From NCBI GenBank assembly GCA_021647945.1, contig JAKITT010000010.1, positions 1 to 56,306 on the forward strand: 56,306 nt of DNA, given 5' to 3'. This DNA comes from Candidatus Polarisedimenticolaceae bacterium (GTDB lineage Bacteria > Pseudomonadota > Gammaproteobacteria > Chromatiales > Chromatiaceae). The notes under the pieces were generated by a model, which searched no databases, was not told where the DNA came from, and saw nothing but the letters and a program-made list of their open reading frames with translations. The position numbers and the translations under genes are program-made. This document shows, one piece after another, positions 24,087 through 30,855 of the stretch; the first letter of the stretch is position 1, and every line of letters begins with the position of its first letter.

Positions 24087-24575
24087 TTGCGTAAAATCCT
24101 AATATTTGGTAATTCAGGCTCAGGTAAATCAACCTTAGCCAAAAAACTGGCTGAAAAAGAGGGGCTAGTGCACCTAGATTTGGATACTCTGGCCTGGCTG
24201 CCAGAAATGCCGCCGCAAAGGGCTCCGTTAATAACCTCCAAAGATAAAATAGAGGATTTTATAAATTCTAATGCTGCTTGGGTTGTTGAGGGGTGTTATA
24301 GCGATCTTCTAGAGATAGTAGCACTCTCTGCAAATGAAGTGATATTCATGAACCTGAGTATCTCCCAATGTATTGAGAACTCAAGAAATCGCCCGTGGGA
24401 AGCGCATAAATATGAGAACAAAGAGGCTCAGGACAATAACCTAGAGATGTTGGTTAATTGGATCAAGCAGTACGTGAATAGAGATGATCTGTTTTCATAT
24501 GATGCTCATGCAAAGCTCTATGAGGATTTTGTTGGGAAAAAATGCATCTATACAAAAAATGAGCATCACGCATAA
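24087..24575 (+). CDS. P-loop NTPase, adenylate-kinase-like
   Basis: 162 residues from a TTG start with the Walker A GNSGSGKS at residues 8-15, HLDLDTLAW after it and VVEGCYSDLLE as the second strand. This matches the small AAA_18/adenylate-kinase-like ATPases that phosphorylate small substrates or act as DNA topology-modulation-type (FlaR-like) proteins. The start is uncertain: no ATG lies before the Walker motif and the Shine-Dalgarno is weak. The chain ends soon after a DLFSYDAHAKLYEDF segment and may be complete. AT-rich; substrate unknown. Confidence 0.65.
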   Translation: MRKILIFGNSGSGKSTLAKKLAEKEGLVHLDLDTLAWLPEMPPQRAPLITSKDKIEDFINSNAAWVVEGCYSDLLEIVALSANEVIFMNLSISQCIENSRNRPWEAHKYENKEAQDNNLEMLVNWIKQYVNRDDLFSYDAHAKLYEDFVGKKCIYTKNEHHA

Positions 24576-24635
24576 CAGAGAGGGCAGTGATAAAGTGCCC
24601 TTTGGGAGCTATCTTTACCAGTAGAGGTTGTTGTT

Positions 24636-25721
24636 ATGACAGAACAAACGGTTGTTGCCACCCACTACTGGCATGCACTTACAGAGGATCGAGTTCAGTG
24701 TGATCTCTGCCCACGTCTCTGCAAAATCAAGGCGGGTCAACAGGGGCTCTGTTTTGTGCGGGCCAATATTGATAATCAGGTTAAGTTGACCACCTATGGG
24801 CGATCGAGTGGTTTTAGTATCGACCCCATTGAGAAGAAACCGCTGAACCACTTCCTGCCCGGTACACCGATTCTCTCTTTTGGTACTGCCGGCTGTAACC
24901 TCACCTGTAAATTCTGCCAGAACTGGGATATGAGCAAGGCACGTGAGATGGATGTGCTGGCAGATCACGCATCACCTGAGCTGATTGCACGTGCAGCCAA
25001 AGAGCTGGGCTGTTCCAGCGTCGCCTACACCTATAATGATCCCATAATATTTCTTGAGTATGCGGTGGATGTGGCAGCCGCCTGCCGTGAGGTGGGTATT
25101 AAGTCAGTCGCAGTGACCGCAGGTTATATCTGTGAAGAGCCGCGAGAACGCTTTTTTAGTGCGATGGATGCGGCCAATGTTGACCTCAAAGCTTTCTCTG
25201 AGTCGTTCTATAAAAAGCTCTGTGGCGGTCAGCTACAGCCAGTGTTGGATACGTTGCTCTACATCAAACATGAGACCGATGTATGGCTAGAACTCACCAC
25301 CCTGTTGATTCCTGGCCACAATGACTCGGACCGAGAGTTGCACCAAATGACAGCGTGGGTGGTCGATAAGCTTGGGCCAGATGTACCGATGCACTTCACC
25401 GCCTTTCATCCAACATGGAAGATGTTAGATGTTCCGCCTACCCCATCCGCCACCCTGACCAGAGCGCGTCAAATTGCGATGGAGAACGGTGTGCGGTACG
25501 CCTACACCGGCAATGTGCATGATAAGGCGGGTGAAAGCACCTACTGCCACCAGTGTGGTGAGATGCTGATCGGCCGCGATTGGTATGAACTCTCTGATTG
25601 GCAGCTGACAGAAGCAGGTTGCTGTCAATCGTGTGGTGCAGAGTGTGCAGGTGTTTTTGCTAAAAAGGCGGGTGATTGGGGTGGCCGCAGAATGCCGGTT
25701 ATTTTGTCGCAATACCGTTAG
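24636..25721 (+). CDS. amrS: AmmeMemoRadiSam system radical SAM enzyme
   Basis: 361 residues. N-terminal cysteine motif CDLCPRLC (Cys22/25/29) plus Cys39, then the radical-SAM cluster CNLTCKFC (Cys87, Cys91, Cys94), the GGEP-like region further on, and a C-terminal zinc ribbon (CHQCG ... CQSCG). This is the architecture of the radical-SAM member of the AmmeMemoRadiSam set, related to pyruvate-formate-lyase-activating enzymes. It would use SAM to make a 5'-deoxyadenosyl radical on an unknown substrate. Its two partner genes are 2.5 kb away on the opposite strand, an unusual split. Confidence 0.9.
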   Translation: MTEQTVVATHYWHALTEDRVQCDLCPRLCKIKAGQQGLCFVRANIDNQVKLTTYGRSSGFSIDPIEKKPLNHFLPGTPILSFGTAGCNLTCKFCQNWDMSKAREMDVLADHASPELIARAAKELGCSSVAYTYNDPIIFLEYAVDVAAACREVGIKSVAVTAGYICEEPRERFFSAMDAANVDLKAFSESFYKKLCGGQLQPVLDTLLYIKHETDVWLELTTLLIPGHNDSDRELHQMTAWVVDKLGPDVPMHFTAFHPTWKMLDVPPTPSATLTRARQIAMENGVRYAYTGNVHDKAGESTYCHQCGEMLIGRDWYELSDWQLTEAGCCQSCGAECAGVFAKKAGDWGGRRMPVILSQYR

Positions 25722-25750
25722 TTATCTGAGTTAGCCCTATTCACAAGGCA

Positions 25751-25921
25751 AGCCTAATTTAGATGAGATAAACCACCGGCTCTGCCGTTCTAGTGAGCAT
25801 GTGGCCGTATCAACTGCCAACAAGAATAAATCACCGAGAGCACAGAGAATTTAAGTTGATTATTTCCACTTTTCTTTTCTCTATGCTCTCGGTGGTTGTA
25901 TCCGTTTTCGGTCAGTTAAGA
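25751..25921. repeat. Dispersed repeat, copy B
   Basis: Same module order as 4707-4903: ataaaccaccggctctgcc, gcatgtggcc, caacaagaataaa, then a hairpin with arms at 25831-25848 and 25878-25896 (tctctatgctctcggtggt) and a TTTCTTTTCTC-rich loop. Both arms carry matching changes relative to copy A (ccacagag to tcaccgagag), as expected when hairpin pairing is conserved. No gene is supported in it. Confidence 0.8.
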
Positions 25922-25929
25922 GACATGAA

Positions 25930-25956
25930 AAAAGGGGGGAGAGACTCCCCCCTTTT
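25930..25956 (-). terminator. Bidirectional terminator
   Basis: AAAAGGGGGGAG (25930-25941) pairs with CTCCCCCCTTTT (25945-25956). Poly-A and poly-T flanks allow it to work on both strands; it ends the lipoprotein operon, whose last stop is at 25978. Confidence 0.85.
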
Positions 25957-25977
25957 AGATTATCTCGTTATAGAGCG

Positions 25978-26637
25978 CTACTTAGGGTTGGTAGATGGCT
26001 CTCTGTAGGGGCCATCAAGCATGCCGCGAATTTGGTTATTGATAGCCAAATGGTTAGCTTGTCGTGCCAGCCCAGGCGTTGGATCTGAGATGGTAGATGC
26101 GAGTACCTGCGTTACGACGGCACTCAGCAGTGCACCAATAAGCCCTCCACCGCCATCACTAGAAGCCTTCTGCGCCTTGGCGGTAGACGTCCATAGAAGC
26201 TCACCAGTTTTCACATCAACTAACCTAAGAGTGGCATGTACTGTTGTAGTAGATTTCAAAACTTGGTATTTTTGGCCCCAATCCTCAATGGAGATGTAGA
26301 GCACAGCATCAGCACCAATATGCTGACCAATTTTATCGAGTGGGATGCCATTCATCTCAGCCGGCGTTGGCAAACCATTCTCCTTCAGGAAGTGGTCAAT
26401 CACAGAAACTGGAAAGACATAATAGCCCTTCTCAGCCAGTGGGCGTGTCAGTGTGGAGAGGTAGATATAGGGTGCATTGACCTCAAGCGAGTTGTTGCTT
26501 GGGGGGATAATCACAATAGATCTGGGCTTGCTCCGCTCAAAAGCTGAGTAGTCATAGGGTTGCATAGTAGAGCAACCTGATGTGAGAAGTGTGGCCACTA
26601 TTAGAAACAAAAAGTACCGTTTAGATGAATGGCTCAT
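25978..26637 (-). CDS. DUF799 (GNA1162-like) lipoprotein
   Basis: 219 residues with a lipobox (LTSGC, near residue 22) and the DUF799 body: RSIVIIPPSNNSLEV, YVFPVSVIDHFLKENGLP and GADAVLYISIEDWGQKYQ. A Gly-rich hydrophobic segment (GGGGLIGALLSAVV) is typical of the family. It is last in a three-gene lipoprotein operon and overlaps the preceding gene by 4 bp (ATGA). The Neisseria homologue GNA1162 is an outer-membrane lipoprotein; the structural fold suggests a transport or secretion-related complex, but function is not settled. Confidence 0.88.
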   Translation of the reverse strand: MSHSSKRYFLFLIVATLLTSGCSTMQPYDYSAFERSKPRSIVIIPPSNNSLEVNAPYIYLSTLTRPLAEKGYYVFPVSVIDHFLKENGLPTPAEMNGIPLDKIGQHIGADAVLYISIEDWGQKYQVLKSTTTVHATLRLVDVKTGELLWTSTAKAQKASSDGGGGLIGALLSAVVTQVLASTISDPTPGLARQANHLAINNQIRGMLDGPYREPSTNPK

Positions 26638-27005
26638 TTTTTACTCTCCTCATGACGTTCAGCTCGTTCCATCATTCCACTGATAAAAGTAGTCGACTCA
26701 GGGTAGAGCGCTTGCTCCTCCATAAATGCAGATTTTGATTGAGACTCTTTACCCTGCATAGCGTATAAAAAACCTAAGTGGGCATAGATGCCAGGGGCAA
26801 TTCTTTTACCTAGTGCCTCAGCTTTTTGGAGGTCAGTATTTAATTTTTCAATCTGTGTTTGTGGGTCTGCAGACCCTGGGTTGATATAGCTGTCATGAAT
26901 AAGATTTTCATATTCACCCCAGTAGTAGATCTCTTTATTGGTTGCGCAGCCACTCATAAGTGTTGCAATGAGTAGCGGAGGCATAAGCCATCTATTGAAT
27001 TTCAT
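26634..27005 (-). CDS. DUF4810 lipoprotein
   Basis: 123 residues from the ATG at 27005, preferred over 27047 because it directly opens a lipoprotein signal with lipobox LMSGC and starts 4 bp after the CsgG-like gene stops. Body: EIYYWGEYENLIHDSYINPG and a TPR-like helical stretch (APGIYAHLGFLYAMQGKESQSKSAFMEEQALYPES). DUF4810 proteins are regularly the middle gene of the CsgG-DUF4810-DUF799 trio, as here. Confidence 0.87.
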   Translation of the reverse strand: MKFNRWLMPPLLIATLMSGCATNKEIYYWGEYENLIHDSYINPGSADPQTQIEKLNTDLQKAEALGKRIAPGIYAHLGFLYAMQGKESQSKSAFMEEQALYPESTTFISGMMERAERHEESKK

Positions 27006-27009
27006 ATTA

Positions 27010-27738
27010 TTAATTATTCTCTGATTGCTGAAGGTTCCACACTCCATTTTGGATGTCGCGAACCATATTGTTAACCGACTGCATAATGGCGAAGTTTAAG
27101 ACCTTTCCATTAAGGGTGGCGTCATAACTTGCTGTGCCACCAAAGCCAAGAATCTCGCGATTACTCATCTCATATTCACCTGCACCTTGGGTGGAGTAGA
27201 CGATTTCAGATGTGAGGACATCAACGATATTGAGGGAGACTTTGGCATAAGCAGTCTGTGTCTTGCCAGAGCCAAAAATCCCAAATAGCTGGCGATCTCC
27301 CGTCACTTTGCGGCCAAATTCAGTGACATCACCCGTAACAGCGTAGCGAGCACCCTGGATGCTCTGCTTTGCCCCAGCCAGCTTTGCCTCCTGTTCATTC
27401 TGCTGTAAATTTTGTCGATCTAGAACGTTAAAGCGCTTAGTCTGTTGCAGATGCGTCTTCAGAATAGTTTTTGCCTGGTTTCCAAGTCTGTCACTATTTG
27501 AAGAGAATAGGCCATTCATGTAGTTAGAGCGGTTTTGAAAGTTACCAACAACTATCGCTGTTCTTGGGCCGACGTAGCTGGAGCCATAGGTTTCAACTTT
27601 TTCAGGGGTGACGATACGGTGTGACTCGGTTGCACAGCCAGATACCCCAATTGTTATCGCTAGTAAAATAGCTAGGCTAAGCCTATTTTGAGCAGTTCGA
27701 TTACCCTTTGGTTTATACAAAATTACCTCCTTATGCAA
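27010..27738 (-). CDS. CsgG-family outer-membrane lipoprotein
   Basis: 242 residues with lipobox GVSGC, then a CsgG-type domain: AIVVGNFQNRSNYMNGLF, LQQTKRFNVLDRQNLQQNEQE and GARYAVTGDVTEFGRK. CsgG in E. coli forms the curli secretion pore, but homologues in this trio have no curli genes nearby and probably assemble with the DUF4810 and DUF799 lipoproteins. It is the first gene of the operon; RBS GGAGG at about 8 bp. Confidence 0.88.
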   Translation of the reverse strand: MHKEVILYKPKGNRTAQNRLSLAILLAITIGVSGCATESHRIVTPEKVETYGSSYVGPRTAIVVGNFQNRSNYMNGLFSSNSDRLGNQAKTILKTHLQQTKRFNVLDRQNLQQNEQEAKLAGAKQSIQGARYAVTGDVTEFGRKVTGDRQLFGIFGSGKTQTAYAKVSLNIVDVLTSEIVYSTQGAGEYEMSNREILGFGGTASYDATLNGKVLNFAIMQSVNNMVRDIQNGVWNLQQSENN

Positions 27739-27920
27739 ATGTACAAATTTTGAGTCTGGATTCTACCTACTGCCCAACTATTGTCAAAACATAGTGAGGA
27801 GCCATAGCGCTTAGTAGAAAAAATGGGGTGTACTATCTCTGAAATAGAGAGGAGAGGCGGCTGATCTGGATGGGCAAGATTAACTAGTTACACAGTTATT
27901 TTGGCACTCTCCTAATTAAC
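27739..27920. other. Intergenic region without a gene
   Basis: About 180 bp between the CsgG-like gene and the IS200-type remnant. The promoter of the lipoprotein operon should be at the left side (AT-rich, 27740-27800). Nothing else was recognised. Confidence 0.4.
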
Positions 27921-28410
27921 CTCGGTAACCCCCCAGCTATGCTGGGGAGACTCGCATAGGTTTTACCGAGACCACGGTAACCCGTACTTTCTAATCTCGA
28001 CCAAGAGAAAAGGAAGCAAATCTACGGATCGATTAGAGCACATCTTGGAGAGATATTGCATGAGCTAGCCAAGCGGAAGGGTGTCGTTATTTAAGAAGGC
28101 CATTTGATGCCAGATCCTCCAAAATATGCTGTATCGAATGTGGTGGGCTATTTGAAGGGTAAGAGTGCGATATCAATTGCGCGGAAATTTAAAGGTAAGC
28201 AAAGAAATTTTACTGGTGAGCACTTCTGGGCGAGAGGGTACTTTGAATCAACAGTGGGTCTTGACGAGAATATGGTGATTGAATATATCCGTAACCAAGA
28301 AAAAATAGACGAGCGGCAGGATCAGTTAAGATTTAGAGTGTAGTGCGCCTTGGGCGCTTGCTTTAGCCCTTTGAGGGCGTGACCCAATAAGCCTCCGGCT
28401 ATGCCGGAGG
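27921..28410 (+). mobile_element. Degraded IS200/IS605-type element bounded by GCTATGC hairpins
   Basis: Left side: nested structure CTCGGTAA (27921-27928) with TTACCGAG (27963-27970), enclosing CCCCAGC-TAT-GCTGGGG (27931-27947). Right side: CCTCCGGC-TAT-GCCGGAGG (28392-28410), 4 bp from the csrA stop. A wrecked Y1 transposase gene lies between. Subterminal hairpins and a Y1 transposase are the hallmarks of IS200/IS605 elements and of REP/RAYT pairs. Exact cleavage ends were not determined. Confidence 0.7.
28008..28343 (+). pseudogene. Y1 (IS200-type) transposase remnant
   Basis: Reading IYGSIRAHLGEILHELAKRK, then a TAA within VVI*EGHLMPD, then PPKYAVSNVVGYLKGKSAIS, FTGEHFWARGYFESTVG and EYIRNQEK containing the catalytic tyrosine. 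The segment that normally follows MPD and carries the HUH motif (HVHM) is deleted, so MPD joins directly to PPKY. With a nonsense codon and no metal-binding histidines the protein cannot act. A 79-codon frame from 28104 survives but is not a functional gene. Confidence 0.85.
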
Positions 28411-28414
28411 TAAT

Positions 28415-28600
28415 TTAACTGTTGCTATCGATATTCTTAGCATCTTGTATCTCCCAATACACCTCATCACGATGAACGGCTATCTCCTCAGGTGCATCTA
28501 TCCCGATACTAACCTGATTGCCTTTGATTCTTAATACCGTAACTTCTACATCATCTCCAATCATGATGGATTCACCAGCCCTTCTTGTCAGAAGTAACAT
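28415..28600 (-). CDS. csrA: Carbon storage regulator CsrA
   Basis: 61 residues, the usual CsrA length: [27 protein letters not shown] with the RNA-binding Arg-rich N-terminus, then [19 protein letters not shown] containing the second RNA-contact residues (VHRxE). The dimeric protein binds GGA motifs in mRNA leaders and blocks or stabilises translation. RBS GGAAG at 8 bp. It is expressed alone, divergent from the hydrolase gene. Most genomes of this group carry more than one csrA. Confidence 0.95.
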   Translation of the reverse strand: MLLLTRRAGESIMIGDDVEVTVLRIKGNQVSIGIDAPEEIAVHRDEVYWEIQDAKNIDSNS

Positions 28601-28948
28601 TACACAATCTTCCTATCTAAAGTTTCCAACATTTTTTTCCTTGGATTTTAAACATCCACATAATCAGATCAGCCCAAATGAGAGAGATCAGGTGAACAAA
28701 TAACGTAAGAGATTATTACCATATACCGACTATCCAATTGATTACAATGAATATTGTTTGTTTGAATGAAATTGAGTAGAAGTCTAACTAAATAGAATAG
28801 AGCAGGCATTACTTCGATTTTTTTCGCACTTTAAATACAAGTACTTAGACGATACTTTAGAATTTCACATCACCTTCCGTGTAACGCATCCTATGGCTGT
28901 CGATTTTTTTCGACATATCAATTGTTCAATTACATACGGAAGGTAAAG
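28601..28948 (+). promoter_or_regulatory. csrA-hydrolase intergenic region with a ribosome-site-masking inverted repeat
   Basis: About 350 bp with no gene. ACCTTCCGT (28872-28880) is perfectly complementary to ACGGAAGGT (28936-28944), and GTAA next to it to TTAC (28930-28933), so the hydrolase Shine-Dalgarno GGAAGG would be buried in a stem. Inside the loop are TGTCGA/TCGACA around a T-run (28898-28915) and the palindrome AATTG-TT-CAATT (28920-28931). The folded leader could control translation. The left half holds the csrA promoter. Confidence 0.55.
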
Positions 28949-29644
28949 ATGAATCTATCTACATATGAAAACACAAACACCCTTTTTTTCGTTAGCGGCA
29001 TGTTTGCAGGTGGCTGGATATGGGATGAGACCTATAAACAGATTCCCACAGCAGCTCGCTGCCATATTATGCAGGATCCACTCTGTAAAATAGGTAGCTC
29101 TGTAAATGAGATTTCAGAAAAGATCATTGGGGAACTTAATAATATTGACCAACCAGTTACCCTGATTGGTAACTCATTAGGCAGTTTTGTATGCATGAAT
29201 ATAGCCTCACTAGTTCCGGAGAAGGTTTCCAGAGTGATCATCTCTGGGTCTGCTGGTTTTGGTGAAGTAACGCTGCCAATAAGGATTTCACCACACAATG
29301 CTGACGAGGTGGCCAAGTTGCTTGTTGAGCTGATCTGTTTTGATCAGAGCAAAGTCACTGAAGCGGTAATATCAAAAACAGCAGAATCATTTGCCAAGAA
29401 CTGCCGGAATATTGCACGATTAATGCGTGAAAGTAATGCGCTTAAAGCGGCTGATATACTGCCAAACATAAAATGTCCCATATATGCATTTTGGGGGCGT
29501 GATGATGTGATAACGCCGCTCTCTTCAACGCTGGAACTTTTTAAGCACTTTAATATTCAGCTTAATATTATTAACCAGTGTGGTCATAGCCCAATGTACG
29601 AAAAGCCGAATGAGTTTTCGGCGCTTATAAAATCGTGCATATAA
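28949..29644 (+). CDS. Alpha/beta hydrolase
   Basis: The ATG at 28949 follows GGAAGG; an upstream in-frame start at 28922 falls inside the leader structure. 231 residues of the alpha/beta-hydrolase fold: oxyanion segment VSGMFAGGWIW, nucleophile elbow GNSLGS (Ser76), acid FWGRDDVITP (Asp185 or Asp186) and catalytic His213 in NQCGHSPMYEKP. It is similar in size to BioH/MenH-type esterases, but the substrate is unknown. No signal peptide. The gene is followed, after two hairpins, by a gene for a membrane-bound DNA-binding protein in the same direction, so the pair may make up a signal-processing unit. Confidence 0.85.
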   Translation: MNLSTYENTNTLFFVSGMFAGGWIWDETYKQIPTAARCHIMQDPLCKIGSSVNEISEKIIGELNNIDQPVTLIGNSLGSFVCMNIASLVPEKVSRVIISGSAGFGEVTLPIRISPHNADEVAKLLVELICFDQSKVTEAVISKTAESFAKNCRNIARLMRESNALKAADILPNIKCPIYAFWGRDDVITPLSSTLELFKHFNIQLNIINQCGHSPMYEKPNEFSALIKSCI

Positions 29645-29701
29645 GTCATTGATTATGTGTACTGTGCTCAACAGTAAAGCGGTTGAGTAACTTGATCGAT
29701 C

Positions 29702-29768
29702 ACCCCCATGCCGATAGAATGATAACGCTTATTGGTATGGGGGTAATCACCACTAACTGCGTTAGTGG
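29702..29768 (+). promoter_or_regulatory. Two tandem hairpins before the membrane regulator gene
   Basis: Hairpin 1: ACCCCCATGCC (29702-29712) pairs with GGTATGGGGGT (29734-29744) with one G-U, extendable by about four more pairs. Hairpin 2: CCACTAAC (29750-29757) pairs with GTTAGTGG (29761-29768) around TGC, ending 7 nt before the Shine-Dalgarno AAGGA. The first could end or pause transcription after the hydrolase gene; the second could affect ribosome access. Confidence 0.55.
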
Positions 29769-29787
29769 CTCGTCGAAGGACTGCTTT

Positions 29788-30723
29788 ATGGATATATGGG
29801 TCTATATTTTTTTACCAGCAATCTCTGCGCTGGCTTGTCTTTATCTACTCCGCAAGCTGTTATCAAAAAAAGCCAGTATCGAGTCAATGCTACTGTTTTC
29901 CAGCCTGACATTAATGAATGTATGGCAGGTATCCCTTTACCTAACATGGTCAGATGCTCTCACTGTAGGTTCATATTTTGCAGATGCCTATCTGATTACA
30001 AGCTATTTCTTTTTTACCCAACTTATCTTGTTTGCCATAAGCTTGTCTGGAAAAGCGGTTAACATCTACCCTTACTATGTACTCTATTTGATTCCAGGAA
30101 CCTTGAGTCTGTTCCACATATTTGGCTTGATGGTGGCCAGTTATCGATTTGAAGCTAATGCGTTGCTACATAATGATGGGATACTTGCCTGGTGTTTTGA
30201 TCTCTTCATCTTGGTGGCCTGTTTAGCCACAGTCTCTATATTGTGGAGAAATATGAGACGTTATTTTGCGGATAAAATTATTGCCTCAAAAAACATCATT
30301 GCTTTGGTCTCATTTATCCCATTGACCTTTGTTTTTACCGTTCTTATCTTATTATCACGTACGCCATATGCCATCCCTGTTGTTGTTATAGGCCCTTTTA
30401 TTACGCTCTATACGGCTGTCACTTTCTACTACCTTCAAAGAGAACGAGTAGTTGATCTTTCGGTGGGTATCAGTTTTTTTATCAATCGCCTGAAACTCGC
30501 GAACCAGCTTCTTGAGATGAAAAATACCAAAGGTGAGCTAAAGAGTTATACCAAGGCTGTCGAGAGGCAGTTCATTTTAGAGGTGATGGAGATACATGAT
30601 GGGAATATCCAGAAAACAGCTGATTATCTTGGAATGAACCATACAACTCTACGTAACAAGATTAAGGAGTATGAGGTTGATCAAATGAGAGACCAGGATG
30701 TTGTAGTTAATATCTCAGCTTAA
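29788..30723 (+). CDS. Seven-helix membrane protein with C-terminal Fis-type DNA-binding domain
   Basis: The ATG at 29788 follows AAGGA by 7 nt and starts at the first membrane helix; a TTG at 29683 would add 35 unlikely residues and run through the hairpins. 311 residues: about seven transmembrane helices within 1-225, a short linker, then a Fis-type helix-turn-helix (about 259-295, ERQFILEVMEIHDGNIQKTA followed by DYLGMNHTTLRNK) like that at the end of sigma54 activators. No AAA+ or receiver domain is present, so this would be a membrane-tethered regulator sensing something in or across the bilayer. I do not recognise a named family. Confidence 0.75.
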   Translation: MDIWVYIFLPAISALACLYLLRKLLSKKASIESMLLFSSLTLMNVWQVSLYLTWSDALTVGSYFADAYLITSYFFFTQLILFAISLSGKAVNIYPYYVLYLIPGTLSLFHIFGLMVASYRFEANALLHNDGILAWCFDLFILVACLATVSILWRNMRRYFADKIIASKNIIALVSFIPLTFVFTVLILLSRTPYAIPVVVIGPFITLYTAVTFYYLQRERVVDLSVGISFFINRLKLANQLLEMKNTKGELKSYTKAVERQFILEVMEIHDGNIQKTADYLGMNHTTLRNKIKEYEVDQMRDQDVVVNISA

Positions 30724-30788
30724 TAAAACACCACTGATGCCCAGAGCCAAGAGGTGATGAAGCAAGCTAATGTAACGGCAGATACAGG

Positions 30789-30827
30789 CCGCCCCATTCT
30801 GTAGAGTCAATCTACAGAATGGGGCGG
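30789..30827. terminator. Long convergent hairpin
   Basis: A perfect 17-bp stem: CCGCCCCATTCTGTAGA (30789-30805) with its complement at 30811-30827 around GTCAA, plus an outer ACAGG/CCTGT pair. It sits between converging genes and probably ends transcription from both sides, although no T-tract follows on either strand. Confidence 0.6.
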
Positions 30828-30855
30828 ATGCTGCCTGTGAGATACTCAGCAGTGG

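Noticed and set aside
25793-26008. 71-codon reading frame on the plus strand
   Set aside because: Runs through repeat copy B and the terminator into the antisense of the DUF799 gene; no protein features.
28104-28343. 79-codon 'transposase' as a functional gene
   Set aside because: It lacks the HUH motif and is preceded in frame by a stop and further transposase sequence, so it is the tail of a pseudogene.
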